Positions 14,938 through 24,115 of a stretch of 53,328 bases of DNA are shown here, in pieces. Below the pieces are notes generated by a model. That model had not been told where the DNA came from. It saw only the letters and a program-made list of their open reading frames with translations, and made no database searches. Numbering within the stretch: the stretch's first letter is position 1; every line of letters starts with the position of its first letter. The translations under genes were made by a program, and so were the position numbers. This DNA comes from Klebsiella pneumoniae (GTDB lineage: Bacteria > Pseudomonadota > Gammaproteobacteria > Pseudomonadales > UBA5518): positions 1 to 53,328 of the forward strand of contig CAMAXE010000029.1 in the NCBI GenBank assembly GCA_945862145.1, in the 5' to 3' direction.

Positions 14938-15687
14938 TCAACGAGCCCGGCGCTGGCGTGCGGCCTCGTACAGAAACACCCCGGTCGCCACCGACACGTT
15001 CAGGCTCCCGACGGATCCCGACATCGGGATGGCGGCGAGATAATCGCAGTGCTCGCGGGTGAGGCGGCGCAGACCCGTGCCCTCGGCGCCCAGCACCAGG
15101 GCAACCGGGCCGCAGAGATCGACGGTCCGGAGCTCGCTGGCGGACTCACCGGCCGCCCCAACCACCCAGATGCCCGCCTCCTGCAGCATGCGCAGCGCGC
15201 GGGCCAGATTGGTGACGCTGATCAGGGGCACCACGTCGGCAGCCCCGGAGGCTACCTTGCGTGCGGTGGCGTTCAGTGGCGCCGAGTGGTCCTTGGGCAC
15301 GATCACCGCGTGGGCACCGAAGGCGTCCGCACTGCGTAGGCACGCACCCAGGTTGTGCGGGTCGGTCACGCTATCTAACACCAGCAGCAGCGCAGGGCCC
15401 GAAAGCCCGGGCAGCAGGGTGTCGAAGAGGAAGTCCTCGGTGAGCGCAGCAGACGGGCGCACCCGCGCCAGCACACCCTGGTGCACGCCGTCGCCCGCGT
15501 GACGCTCGAAATCATCCTTGCGCGCATCCCGGCAGACGATGCCTGCGGCAACCGCGCTCTCGCGCAGGCGCAAGAGGCGCTGGTCACGGCGACCGGGGGT
15601 AAGCAGCAGCTCCTCGATGCGTTCGGGCGAGCGGGCGATCAAGGCCTCGACCGCATGCAGCCCGTGGATCCACTCGCTCGCGCTCAT
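14938..15687 (-). CDS. rlmB: 23S rRNA (guanosine-2'-O-)-methyltransferase RlmB
   Basis: A 249-residue SpoU-class methyltransferase expected to methylate G2251 of 23S rRNA. It has an N-terminal substrate-binding domain (IHGLHAVEALIARSPERIEE) and the SPOUT knot motifs LVLDSVTDPHNLGACLRSAD, LVLGAEGTGLRRLTREHCD, and IPMSGSVGSLNVSVATGVFL. Its start overlaps the rnr stop as ATGA, so the pair is coupled, as in E. coli. Confidence 0.97.
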   Translation of the reverse strand: MSASEWIHGLHAVEALIARSPERIEELLLTPGRRDQRLLRLRESAVAAGIVCRDARKDDFERHAGDGVHQGVLARVRPSAALTEDFLFDTLLPGLSGPALLLVLDSVTDPHNLGACLRSADAFGAHAVIVPKDHSAPLNATARKVASGAADVVPLISVTNLARALRMLQEAGIWVVGAAGESASELRTVDLCGPVALVLGAEGTGLRRLTREHCDYLAAIPMSGSVGSLNVSVATGVFLYEAARQRRAR

Positions 15688-18056
15688 CGGCGGCGGCGCC
15701 GCTTCTCGCCACCGGGGCTACGCGGGCCCTTGGCTCCCTTGCGGGGCGCCGCCGGAGCTTGCGCCGGTGCGCGACGCTTGCCGGTCGACGCCGGCGCGCC
15801 AGTCGCGTCGTCAATGATCTGCAGATCGATCTTGCGCTCATCGAGATCCACCCGCATCACCTGCACCCGTACGCGGTCGCCAAGGCGGTAGACGTTGCGG
15901 GTGCGCTCGCCGATCAGGCGCTGGCCGGAGGGGTCGAAGGTGTAGTAATCGTTCTGCAGGCTGCTCACATGCACCAGCCCGTCGGCAAAGACCTCGCCGA
16001 TCTCGATGAAAAGCCCGAAGCCGGTCACGCCGCTGATCACGCCAGGGAACTCCTCGCCCACACGATCCTGCAGGTACTCGCACTTGAGCCACGCCATGAC
16101 GTCGCGCACGGCGTCATCGGCACGGCGCTCGGCGATGGAGCAGTGCTCGCCCAGCTCGCCCACCGCGCGCAGATCGTAGGGGTACAGATCAGCGCGTGAG
16201 CCCGGTTTCATGCGGGGATCGCGACGGACCATGGCGCTGCGCTCATCGGAGCGGATGATGGCGCGGATCGCACGGTGGACCATGAGGTCGGGATAGCGAC
16301 GGATGGGCGAGGTGAAGTGCGCGTAGCCCTCGTAATTCAGACCGAAGTGGCCGTTGTTGTCGGGCTGGTAACGCGCCTGGCTGAGCGAACGCAGCATCAC
16401 GGTCTCGATCACGTGGCGGTCGGGACGCTCGGTCACCGAGGAGAGCAGCTGCTGGTAGTCGCCGGGCTGGGGGGTGTCGCCGCCGCGCAGCGATAGCCCG
16501 AGCTCGCCGAGGAACTTGCGCACGTTCTTCAACTTCTCGCCCGAGGGCCCCTCGTGCACACGGTAGAGGCCGGGCAGCTTGTGCTTGTCGAGGAAGCGCG
16601 CCGCCGCCACGTTGGCGCTCAGCATGCACTCCTCGATCAGCTTGTGGGCATCGTTGCGCTCGACCGGCACCACCTCTTCGATCTTGCGGTCGAGACCAAA
16701 GACGATACGCGTCTCGCTGCTCTCGAAATCAATGGCGCCGCGCGCCTCGCGCGCCTTGCGCAGCACCGCGTAGAGCGCGTAGAGCTCCTGCAGCGAGGGC
16801 ACGAGCGCGGTATCGATGCCCACGTCATCGCCAGCCAGTGTGGCGGCCACGCGGTTGTAGGTGAGGCGCGCGGCCGAGCGGATCACGGCCTCGTAGAATT
16901 CGAATCGCCCGAGCTCGCCCGTGCGCGAGATTTCCATCTCGCAGACCAGCGCGAGGCGGTCGACCTGGGGCTTCAGCGAACACAGCCCGTTGGAGAGCTG
17001 CTCCGGCAGCATGGGCACGACCCGACCGGGGAAATACACCGAGGTGCCGCGGTTGCGCGCTTCCTGGTCGAGTGGTGTGCCGGGTTTCACGTAGTGCGAG
17101 ACATCGGCAATCGCGACCATCAGGCGCCAGCCGTTGCGGGCACGCCGCTCGCAGAACACCGCATCGTCGAAGTCCTTCGCGTCCTCGCCGTCGATGGTGA
17201 CGAACGAGGTGTCGCGCAGGTCGAAACGCCGCGCTTTGTCGGCCGTGCTGGGCTCGGGGGCAAAGTCACGCGCCTCGGCCTCGACGGCCTCGGGCCAGGC
17301 CCAGGGGATGCCGTGCATACGCAGCGACACATCTATCTCCATGCCGGGGGCCATGTGCTCGCCCAGCACCTCGACCACGCGACCGGTGGGCGGCGACTGC
17401 AGGGTCGGCGGCGAGAGGATCTCGACGGTGACGTATTCGCCCTCGGCGGCGTCCATGCAGTCGGCGTCGGCGACCATCACCTCGTGCTGGATGCGGGGGT
17501 TCTCGGCCAGCACGAAGTTCAGTCCACGACCGCGGCGAATACGGCCCACCATGCGCGGGGTGTTGCGCTTCAGGACCTCGACGATGGTGGCCTCGGGCCG
17601 GCCGCGCTGGTCGGTACCCACCACCTGACCGAGCACCTCGTCACCGTGGAAGACCTGCCGCATCTGGCGGCCGTGGAGGTAGAGGTCATCGCCACCTTCC
17701 GCAGGCACCAGGAATCCGTAACCGTCCCGCGTGGCCTGGACCTTGCCACGCACCAACGCGAGCCGCTCCACCAGGCACCAGGCACCACGGCGGTTAAGCA
17801 TGATCTGGCCGTCGCGCTCCATCGCGCGGAGCCGGCGCCGCAAGGCTTCGAGCCGATCCTCGGCTTCCAGCTCCAGCCGTTCCGCGAGTTCCTCCAAGGT
17901 GAGCGGAACCGCTGCCTTGCCGAGCGTCATGAGGATGAATTCACGGCTGGCGATGGGGTTGTCGTAGCGGGTCGCTTCCTCCGCCTGATGCGGATCGCGC
18001 TCGTGTTGGATGCCGGGCGGCTTGCGGGTTGGGGTCAATGGAGTCTCCGGGCGCAT
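15684..18056 (-). CDS. rnr: Ribonuclease R
   Basis: A 790-residue 3'-5' exoribonuclease that degrades structured RNA and takes part in rRNA quality control. The start is set at the ATG at 18056. An N-terminal winged-helix region is followed by cold-shock domains (GYGFLVPAEGGDDLYLHGRQ), the RNB domain with the acidic VTIDGEDAKDFDDAVFCERR, and an S1 domain (GVISGVTGFGLFIEIGEVFA). The tail is basic and Ala/Pro/Arg-rich (GKRRAPAQAPAAPRKGAKG), as in E. coli RNase R. rlmB overlaps its end. Confidence 0.96.
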   Translation of the reverse strand: MRPETPLTPTRKPPGIQHERDPHQAEEATRYDNPIASREFILMTLGKAAVPLTLEELAERLELEAEDRLEALRRRLRAMERDGQIMLNRRGAWCLVERLALVRGKVQATRDGYGFLVPAEGGDDLYLHGRQMRQVFHGDEVLGQVVGTDQRGRPEATIVEVLKRNTPRMVGRIRRGRGLNFVLAENPRIQHEVMVADADCMDAAEGEYVTVEILSPPTLQSPPTGRVVEVLGEHMAPGMEIDVSLRMHGIPWAWPEAVEAEARDFAPEPSTADKARRFDLRDTSFVTIDGEDAKDFDDAVFCERRARNGWRLMVAIADVSHYVKPGTPLDQEARNRGTSVYFPGRVVPMLPEQLSNGLCSLKPQVDRLALVCEMEISRTGELGRFEFYEAVIRSAARLTYNRVAATLAGDDVGIDTALVPSLQELYALYAVLRKAREARGAIDFESSETRIVFGLDRKIEEVVPVERNDAHKLIEECMLSANVAAARFLDKHKLPGLYRVHEGPSGEKLKNVRKFLGELGLSLRGGDTPQPGDYQQLLSSVTERPDRHVIETVMLRSLSQARYQPDNNGHFGLNYEGYAHFTSPIRRYPDLMVHRAIRAIIRSDERSAMVRRDPRMKPGSRADLYPYDLRAVGELGEHCSIAERRADDAVRDVMAWLKCEYLQDRVGEEFPGVISGVTGFGLFIEIGEVFADGLVHVSSLQNDYYTFDPSGQRLIGERTRNVYRLGDRVRVQVMRVDLDERKIDLQIIDDATGAPASTGKRRAPAQAPAAPRKGAKGPRSPGGEKRRRRR

Positions 18057-18191
18057 GTGGCTGCTCGAGCAGAAGGCTCGGCTGGGGTGCGCGGCTGGTG
18101 GCAATCATTATAGCCGCAGGGATTGACAGTTCCCGCGCGCGATAAGTACATTGCCGCCCCTTGTCTTTGGGGCAATGCCCCTACCCACCGT

Positions 18192-18277
18192 GCCCAGGTG
18201 GCGGAATGGTAGACGCGCTAGTTTCAGGTACTAGTTGTAGTAATACAGTGGAGGTTCAAGTCCTCTCCTGGGCACCA
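18192..18277 (+). tRNA. tRNA-Leu (anticodon CAG)
   Basis: An 86-nt class II tRNA. The acceptor is GCCCAGG/CCTGGGC, the anticodon stem CTAGT/ACTAG with loop TTCAGGT (anticodon CAG), and there is a long variable arm (TGTAGTAATACA). The T arm is GGAGGTTCAAGTCCTCT and CCA is encoded. Its 3' 16 bases recur 153 bp downstream. Confidence 0.96.
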
Positions 18278-18532
18278 TCTCTTTTCTCTCCGTGATGAAC
18301 GCTGATGCCAGCCCCTGCGGCGGCTCAGCCGGTCACGGAGGACTCCCGGCCCGGTCTCACGCCCGGGCGTTCGCCGCGCACGACGCGATGCGTCGTATAC
18401 AGCGCGCGGCTCACCCTCTCCTGGGCACCATCTCTTTTCTCTCCGTGATGAACGCTGATACCAGCCCCTGCGGCGGCTCAGCCGGTCACGGAGGACTCCC
18501 GGCCCGGTCTCGCGACCGGGCGTTCGCCGCGA
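18262..18532. repeat. Tandem direct repeat carrying the tRNA-Leu 3' end
   Basis: Two units, about 18262-18379 and 18415-18532, repeat with a 153-bp period. Each starts with CCTCTCCTGGGCACCATCTC (the tRNA-Leu 3' end plus flank) and ends near CGTTCGCCGCG. Copy 2 contains the perfect stem CCCGGTC-TCGC-GACCGGG (18503-18520); copy 1 keeps a similar stem with changed bases. The 35 bp between the units holds an ACGACGC/GCGTCGT palindrome. The gap 18278-18580 has no gene. Confidence 0.8.
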
Positions 18533-18580
18533 GACAGCGGCCGTGGAGAGCAGTTGGGGACTCGAGACTGCCCTGCGTAC

Positions 18581-18880
18581 TCAGGCTGCCCGTGGTGACA
18601 CATCCCGGACGATGGCCGCTGCGGTGCTCCGCTCGGCGATCTGCAGATCGTACATAGCCTGCAGATTCATCCAGCTCTGAGCGTCGCCGCCGAAGTATCT
18701 TGCAAGGCGCAGTGCCGTGTCCGCACTGATTGAGCGGCGCTCCTTCAGGATCTCGTGCAGGCGGGTCGCCGGCACGCGCAGGGCGCTGGCGAGCGCATGG
18801 ACGCTCATGCCGAGCGGCACGAGATAGTCCTCACGCAGCACTTCTCCCGGGTGTACCGGACGCATACCGTTACGCGCCAT
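18581..18880 (-). CDS. higA: HigA-type antitoxin, second locus
   Basis: A 99-residue HigA/XRE antitoxin. It opens MARNGMRPVHPGEVLREDYL, an HTH follows (MSVHALASALRVPATRLHEI), then ALRLARYFGGDAQSWMNLQA and a C-terminal extension (ERSTAAAIVRDVSPRAA). It should neutralise the toxin encoded 13 bp upstream and repress the operon. It is only distantly similar to the HigA at 5239-5508, so this is a separate lineage rather than a recent duplicate. Confidence 0.92.
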   Translation of the reverse strand: MARNGMRPVHPGEVLREDYLVPLGMSVHALASALRVPATRLHEILKERRSISADTALRLARYFGGDAQSWMNLQAMYDLQIAERSTAAAIVRDVSPRAA

Positions 18881-18893
18881 GGCCTGGCCCTCC

Positions 18894-19172
18894 TCAGTGG
18901 TAATCCACTATTTCCACGTTGAACACATCACCCTCGCGCCATACGAAACAGATCCGCCATTGATCGTTGAGGCGGACACTGTGCTGGCCTGCGCGATCTC
19001 CTCGCAGCAGCTCCAGCCGATTGCCCGGTGGCGAGCGAAGGAACTCGATCGTAGCGGCCGCATGCAGTTGCGTGAGCTTGCGCTCCGCCACTGCGCGAAT
19101 CGCCCGGAATCTGCGCCCGGTCTTGCCGGCAAACAGAGCCTCGGTTTCCTTGCAGCGAAAGCTCTTGATCAT
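18894..19172 (-). CDS. higB: HigB-type toxin, second locus
   Basis: A 92-residue HigB-family mRNA interferase. Motifs include MIKSFRCKETEALFAGKTGR, the basic helix RAVAERKLTQLHAA, NRLELLRGDRAGQHSVRLND, QWRICFVW, and the terminal VEIVDYH. It is full length and toxin-first, with a palindromic operator 9 bp upstream of the start. Compared with HigB at 5522-5812, the ends are similar but the central region differs. Confidence 0.92.
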   Translation of the reverse strand: MIKSFRCKETEALFAGKTGRRFRAIRAVAERKLTQLHAAATIEFLRSPPGNRLELLRGDRAGQHSVRLNDQWRICFVWREGDVFNVEIVDYH

Positions 19173-19180
19173 GGTCGGAT

Positions 19181-19203
19181 CGTATTACGTGAGGCGTTAT
19201 ACG
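19181..19203. promoter_or_regulatory. Second higBA operator palindrome
   Basis: CGTATTACG (19181-19189) and CGTTATACG (19195-19203) form an inverted repeat with one mismatched pair and a TGAGG spacer. It sits 8 bp upstream of the higB ATG at 19172. The layout mirrors the operator at the first higBA locus, and autorepression by HigA is the probable role. Confidence 0.55.
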
Positions 19204-19353
19204 GCAATGGTTATGCACGTTGGATTCCTGCTCGCGCTCCCTGCTGAACGTGGCGTTCGCGCCATGACTGGTGATACGGTCACGGCGCACGCGCTCAGAC
19301 GCCAAGTGCGACTGATCCGCGCGGTACCCCCCACCCCACGCAAGGAGCAGCAC

Positions 19354-20166
19354 ATGAATCCGAACAAGGCGCTCTGGGAAAAAGGTGATTTCACTCGCAT
19401 CGCGGCCACCATGCGCGAGAGCGGCGAGGCATTCGCAAAGACCTTGGGCATCATCCCGGGGATCAAGGTGCTCGATGTGGGCTGCGGGGATGGAACGACC
19501 GCCCTGCCACAGGCGCAACTCGGCGCGGAGGTGCTGGGCGTCGACATCGCATCCAACCTCGTGGTGGCCGGGCGCGAGCGGGCGCGGGCCGCAGGTCTCG
19601 CGAATATCCGTTTTCAGGAGGGGGATGCGTCCCAGCTGAGCGACCTGTCGGACCAGAGCTTCGACCTCGTGGTCAGCGTCTTCGGCGCCATGTTCGCGCC
19701 GCGGCCATTCGATGTCGCGAGCGAACTGGTCCGTGTGACCCGCCCCGGTGGCCGCATCGTGATGGGCAACTGGATCCCGGGCGACCCCACGCTGGTGGCG
19801 CAGATCCTGAAGATCAGCGCCGCCTATTCGCCGCCACCGCCGGAGGGCTTCATCAGTCCCGTGACCTGGGGCGTCGAGGCCAACGTGGTCGAACGTTTCA
19901 CCGCGGCGGGGGTCGCGGCGCTCAACATTTCATGCACCCGCGAGACCTACACCTTCCGGTGCGCGTATCCGCCGGCGTCATTCCTGTGCGACTTCCGGAA
20001 CTTCTACGGGCCGACCATGAACGCCTTCGCCGCCGCGGAGGCCAACGGCCGGGCGGCAGACCTCCACCGGGAACTGGAGGCACTGTTCATCGCGCAGAAC
20101 ACGAGCGGAGACCCCGAGACGACCTCGATCCCGGCGACGTTCCTGCGCGTGACCGTCACGCGCTGA
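19354..20166 (+). CDS. Class I SAM-dependent methyltransferase
   Basis: A 270-residue enzyme. The ATG at 19354 is preceded by AAGGAG (19342-19347). The SAM-binding GxGxG-type motif is IKVLDVGCGDGTTALPQAQL (residues about 42-61); the acidic D in LGVDIA and the EGDASQLSDL segment follow. LVRVTRPGGRIVMGNWIP is the usual post-motif strand. It looks like a small-molecule methyltransferase of the Methyltransf_11/UbiE-like group; the substrate cannot be told. The gene ends 18 bp before the cyclase gene, so the two may be co-transcribed. Confidence 0.85.
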   Translation: MNPNKALWEKGDFTRIAATMRESGEAFAKTLGIIPGIKVLDVGCGDGTTALPQAQLGAEVLGVDIASNLVVAGRERARAAGLANIRFQEGDASQLSDLSDQSFDLVVSVFGAMFAPRPFDVASELVRVTRPGGRIVMGNWIPGDPTLVAQILKISAAYSPPPPEGFISPVTWGVEANVVERFTAAGVAALNISCTRETYTFRCAYPPASFLCDFRNFYGPTMNAFAAAEANGRAADLHRELEALFIAQNTSGDPETTSIPATFLRVTVTR

Positions 20167-20184
20167 CGGCGCCACGCCTCCGCC

Positions 20185-22410
20185 ATGCTGAAAAAACTCC
20201 GCGCGCTCGGGCGAAGAGACCGGCTGCCGCTCCTGCTGTCGGCGGGCATCCTCGCCATTGGCGTGTCGGTCATGACCGCCAGACTCCCGCTGCTCTACGA
20301 CGTACAGCAACGGCTCGAATGGCTCGCCTACGACCTGCGGATGCGCCTCACGCTCCCTGAGCAGAAGGGCTTCGACCCCCAGGTCGTGGTGGTGGATATC
20401 GATGAGAAAAGCCTTGCTGCCGAGGGGCACTGGCCGTGGCCGCGGCGGCGTATCACCGATCTGGTGCAAGTGCTGGGCGACGCTGGAGCGGCGGTCATCG
20501 CCTTCGACAGCACCTACCCCGAGGCCGAGCGAAACCCCGCCGAGGAAGTGCTGGCCGCGCGCGGCTCCTCGCTGGACCCGGCCCTGCGCGCTGCGCTCTC
20601 CGCGGAGACCACAGCGCTGGATCCCGACCGCATTCTGGCCGCCGCACTCGCCGCCAATCCGGTGGTTCTCGGCTTCACGTTTACCGGCGCCAATGTTCCC
20701 GGCAAGGGCAGCCTGCCCGCTTCAACCGTGCACTACGAGGGTGACATAGACCGCGTGAGCTTCCTGCGGATGCAGACGCCGGTCGGCAACATTCAAGTGC
20801 TGCAGGAGGCGGCTATAGCCGGTGGCTTTTTCACCGTCCTGCCCGACCGCGATGGCGTGATACGGCGCATTCCAATGGTTATACGCAGCGGCGACAGGCT
20901 GTACGCGTCGCTCGCGCTGGAATCCATGCGTCTCGTACTCGGTGCCGACGCCGTCACGGTGGTCACACGGCCGGTGGGCGACAGCGAGCGCATCGATCAC
21001 ATCTCGATCGGCGATATGCTGGATCTGCCGACCGATGGCGAGGGGCAGGTGGTCATACCCTTCCGCGGGCCTTCGCCGCAGTTCCTGTACCTGAGCGCCA
21101 CCGATGTCCTTCACGGCACATTCGATCCGGGACTGCTCGAAGGCGCCGTCGTGCTGGTCGGCACAACCGCCGAAGGCATGAAAGACCTCCGCGCCACACC
21201 GGTGCAGGCCGTCTACCCGGGCGTTGAGGTGCATGCCACGGCCATATCCTCGCTGTTCGGCGCCGGCTTCCCGGTGCGCCCCGCATGGGGTCTGGGCGCT
21301 GATGTGGCGATCCTCGCGATCAGCGGGCTGGCGGCAATGACGCTCTTCTCCAGGCTGGGGCCGTTGGCCGCCATCATGGCCGCCTTGCTGCTGCTCGGCG
21401 GGGTAACGGGCCTCAACGTCTGGCTATGGTCGGCGAAGCAACTGGTGCTATCGCTCGCAGCCCCGATCATCAGCCTGGTGGGGATTGCTTTCGTGCACCT
21501 CAGCTTTCGCTTCCTCGCCGAGGCGCGCTCGCGTCGCGGTCTGAAGGAAGCCTTCGGGCAGTACGTGCCGGTCACGCTGGTCGAGGAGATGTACCGGGAT
21601 CCCGAAAAGGATTTCGGCTTCGAGGGCGAGAGCCGTGACATGAGCGTGCTCTTCGCGGACATCCGCAGCTTCACGGCGATATCGGAGGCCCTCGAGCCCC
21701 CGGCCCTGAAGCAATTCCTGAACGCCTATTTCACCCCGATCACCGAGATCATCTTTCGCCATCAAGGCACGATCGACAAATATGTGGGCGATATGGTGAT
21801 GGCGTTCTGGGGGGCTCCGGTCCGGGATCCGGAGCACCAGCAACACGCCGTGGAGGCCGCACTCGACATGCTGCGCGCCCTGCCCGCACTGAGCGAGCAG
21901 TTTGAGCGGCGTGGCTGGCCGGCTGTGCGGATCGGGATCGGCCTGCACTCGGGCCCGATGAACGTGGGCGACATGGGATCATCGTTCCGGCGCGCCTACA
22001 CCGTCATCGGCGATGCCGTGAACGTCAGCTCCCGACTGGAGTCCCTGACCAAGTACTACGGCGTCAGCATGCTGGTCAGCAACACGACCCGCGAGGCGGT
22101 GAAAGGCATCACGTTCCGCCGCCTGGACCGGGTGCGGGTAGTGGGCAAGATGGAGTCCACGGACATCTACGAGCCCGTCTGCACAGAGGCCGAACTGCAA
22201 CCCGCACGTGCTGCGGAACTGGCCGCTCACGAAGCAGCCATGCGGGCCTACTTCGAGGCCGACTGGGACGCAGCCTCGGCGGCTTTTGCCAGACTGGCGG
22301 CAACCCACCCGCAAACACCCGTGTACCGGATCTTCATCGAGCGCATCGCGGCATTACGCGATCAGCAGGGGCCGGGCTGGAGCGGCGTCTACGAGCACAC
22401 CTCGAAGTGA
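20185..22410 (+). CDS. CHASE2-domain class III adenylate cyclase
   Basis: A 741-residue membrane sensor. TM1 is at about 15-33; an extracytoplasmic CHASE2 domain follows (VVVVDIDEKSLAAEGHWPWP; residues about 60-345), then three transmembrane helices (about 355-440) and a class III cyclase domain (about 480-680). Catalytic features are present: D492 (LFADIRSFT) and D536 (YVGDMVMAFWG) for metal, K532 and T606 suggesting ATP as substrate, and N613/R617 (NVSSR) for the transition state. So an active cAMP-producing enzyme is likely. The signal sensed is unknown. Confidence 0.93.
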   Translation: MLKKLRALGRRDRLPLLLSAGILAIGVSVMTARLPLLYDVQQRLEWLAYDLRMRLTLPEQKGFDPQVVVVDIDEKSLAAEGHWPWPRRRITDLVQVLGDAGAAVIAFDSTYPEAERNPAEEVLAARGSSLDPALRAALSAETTALDPDRILAAALAANPVVLGFTFTGANVPGKGSLPASTVHYEGDIDRVSFLRMQTPVGNIQVLQEAAIAGGFFTVLPDRDGVIRRIPMVIRSGDRLYASLALESMRLVLGADAVTVVTRPVGDSERIDHISIGDMLDLPTDGEGQVVIPFRGPSPQFLYLSATDVLHGTFDPGLLEGAVVLVGTTAEGMKDLRATPVQAVYPGVEVHATAISSLFGAGFPVRPAWGLGADVAILAISGLAAMTLFSRLGPLAAIMAALLLLGGVTGLNVWLWSAKQLVLSLAAPIISLVGIAFVHLSFRFLAEARSRRGLKEAFGQYVPVTLVEEMYRDPEKDFGFEGESRDMSVLFADIRSFTAISEALEPPALKQFLNAYFTPITEIIFRHQGTIDKYVGDMVMAFWGAPVRDPEHQQHAVEAALDMLRALPALSEQFERRGWPAVRIGIGLHSGPMNVGDMGSSFRRAYTVIGDAVNVSSRLESLTKYYGVSMLVSNTTREAVKGITFRRLDRVRVVGKMESTDIYEPVCTEAELQPARAAELAAHEAAMRAYFEADWDAASAAFARLAATHPQTPVYRIFIERIAALRDQQGPGWSGVYEHTSK

Positions 22411-22425
22411 GGAGCGGTGGAGGCG

Positions 22426-23919
22426 TTATTTAACCCCGTGCATGAGTCGGTTGATGAAGGGCGCTCCCAGAAAGAACACCCCGCCAATCACCAGCGCCAG
22501 CCACCAGAGCTGGATGAAGGTTCCGGCGTACTGCCCGACCGAGCTCGCCTCGCCATGCGCCCCACCACCCGAGGCGACCGCCGCGATCAAGCCGGCCAGA
22601 TAATTGGCCATGGCGGTGGAGAGGAACCAGCCGCCCATCGCCAGACCAACCTCTTTCTTTGCCGCCAGCTTGGTCACCATCGAGAGGCCGATAGGCGACA
22701 GGCAGAGCTCGGACATGGTGTGCAGCATGTAAGTGAGCCCAAGGAACAGCCAGAACACTTTGACGCCCTCGGGCGTGTTGTTGATAGCCGTTGCCAGGAT
22801 CAGGAATCCGAGTCCCGCACCGATCAGGGCGATGGCGAATTTTCGGGGAATCGAAGGGTTGATGCCGCGCGCCTCCAGCGCGGGCCACAGCAGGGCAAAC
22901 AGCGGCGCGTAGATCAGGATGAACAGCGGATTGGCAGACTGAAACAGCGTGAAGTGGAACGGGGCATCCACAAAGTCGCGCGCGAAGAAATTGAGTGAGG
23001 AACCCGCCTGCTCGAACAACGCCCAGAAAAGGCAGTTGGCCATGAATAGCGTCAGCATGGCGATGTAGCGCTGCAGCTGGATACGATCCCCGGAACGCAG
23101 GCCACTTACCACGAAATAAGCCACCAGCAAGAGCATCAGCCCCACCATCACGTAGCCAAGCACCGCGCTCTTGCTCAGCAGGAAGTAGATGAAGGGCACC
23201 ATCAACACCGCGCCGGCCAGCACAATCAGCACGGGCTTCAAGCTCTGGCGGTCTGCGGGGGGCCTGCCAATATGGCCCAGCATGCCAGCGCGAATCTGGA
23301 ACACCAGAATCCCGAGGATCATGCCAATGCCGGCCGCGAGGAAGCCATACTGATTGCCGAATCGCGCCCCGATGATGGAGGCGCAGACAATGGGCGCAAA
23401 AAAGGCACCGGCATTGATGCCCATATAGAAAATGGTGAATCCGGAATCGCGACGCGCATCGCCCGGCCGGTAAAGAGCGCCCACCATGGTCGAGATGTTG
23501 GGCTTGAAGAGACCGTTGCCCGCCACGATCACCGCGAGACCCACCAGGAACCACTGCAGGTCCGGGATCAGCAGCATGAACATACCCGCCGCCATCAAGG
23601 CACCACCCAGCAGTATGGAGCGCTGGTACCCGAGATAGCGATCGGCAATGAAGCCGCCCAGAATGCCGGTGGCATAGACCATGGCGGTGTAACCGCCGTA
23701 GGTGAGACTCGCCTGCTCGTTAGCCTCGCCCTCCGGGAGATGGCTGAAAAAAGTATCGGCCACATAAACCGCCAGCAGGGCGCGCATGCCGTAGAAGCAG
23801 AAGCGCTCCCAGAACTCGGCGCTGAAGAGCATCCAGAGCGACCGGGGGTGACCAAGGATCTCCCCGGGGGGAGGCGCCACCCACTCAGAGGCATCATCAC
23901 GCTCGAGCGCAGCAGACAT
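22426..23919 (-). CDS. POT/PTR-family proton-dependent peptide transporter
   Basis: A 497-residue, multi-spanning MFS-type symporter for di- and tripeptides. The start is the ATG at 23919, 6 nt after GAGGA; an in-frame ATG lies two codons upstream. The family signature E-x-x-E-R-F is seen in SAEFWERFCFYGMRALLAVY. GGYTAMVYATGILGGFIADR and NGLFKPNISTMVGALY (the PTR2 signature region) are also clear. Length matches DtpA-type proteins. Confidence 0.93.
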   Translation of the reverse strand: MSAALERDDASEWVAPPPGEILGHPRSLWMLFSAEFWERFCFYGMRALLAVYVADTFFSHLPEGEANEQASLTYGGYTAMVYATGILGGFIADRYLGYQRSILLGGALMAAGMFMLLIPDLQWFLVGLAVIVAGNGLFKPNISTMVGALYRPGDARRDSGFTIFYMGINAGAFFAPIVCASIIGARFGNQYGFLAAGIGMILGILVFQIRAGMLGHIGRPPADRQSLKPVLIVLAGAVLMVPFIYFLLSKSAVLGYVMVGLMLLLVAYFVVSGLRSGDRIQLQRYIAMLTLFMANCLFWALFEQAGSSLNFFARDFVDAPFHFTLFQSANPLFILIYAPLFALLWPALEARGINPSIPRKFAIALIGAGLGFLILATAINNTPEGVKVFWLFLGLTYMLHTMSELCLSPIGLSMVTKLAAKKEVGLAMGGWFLSTAMANYLAGLIAAVASGGGAHGEASSVGQYAGTFIQLWWLALVIGGVFFLGAPFINRLMHGVK

Positions 23920-24115
23920 GGGCATTCCTCGATTGATCCGGGATCAGATCATGCTGCGGAGTTCTACCGTGCCGGCGAGGCGGCGTCAAATCAGGAAGGC
24001 GCTGCGATCGGGCAATACCAGAGAGCCCGGATACAGATGCTGCACCCGGGTGGCCGCAAGCGGGCTTCAGGCAACCCGCAAAAAGAGCATCAAGCGCGCC
24101 GCAGTGGGCGCGGCG

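Noticed and set aside
16554-18113. A 519-codon frame opposite rnr
   Set aside because: It is the antisense shadow of RNase R; the minus-strand protein has clear RNB, cold-shock and S1 motifs.
18181-18300. Phage or integrase remnants near tRNA-Leu
   Set aside because: No integrase, recombinase or phage-like frame is visible within the window.
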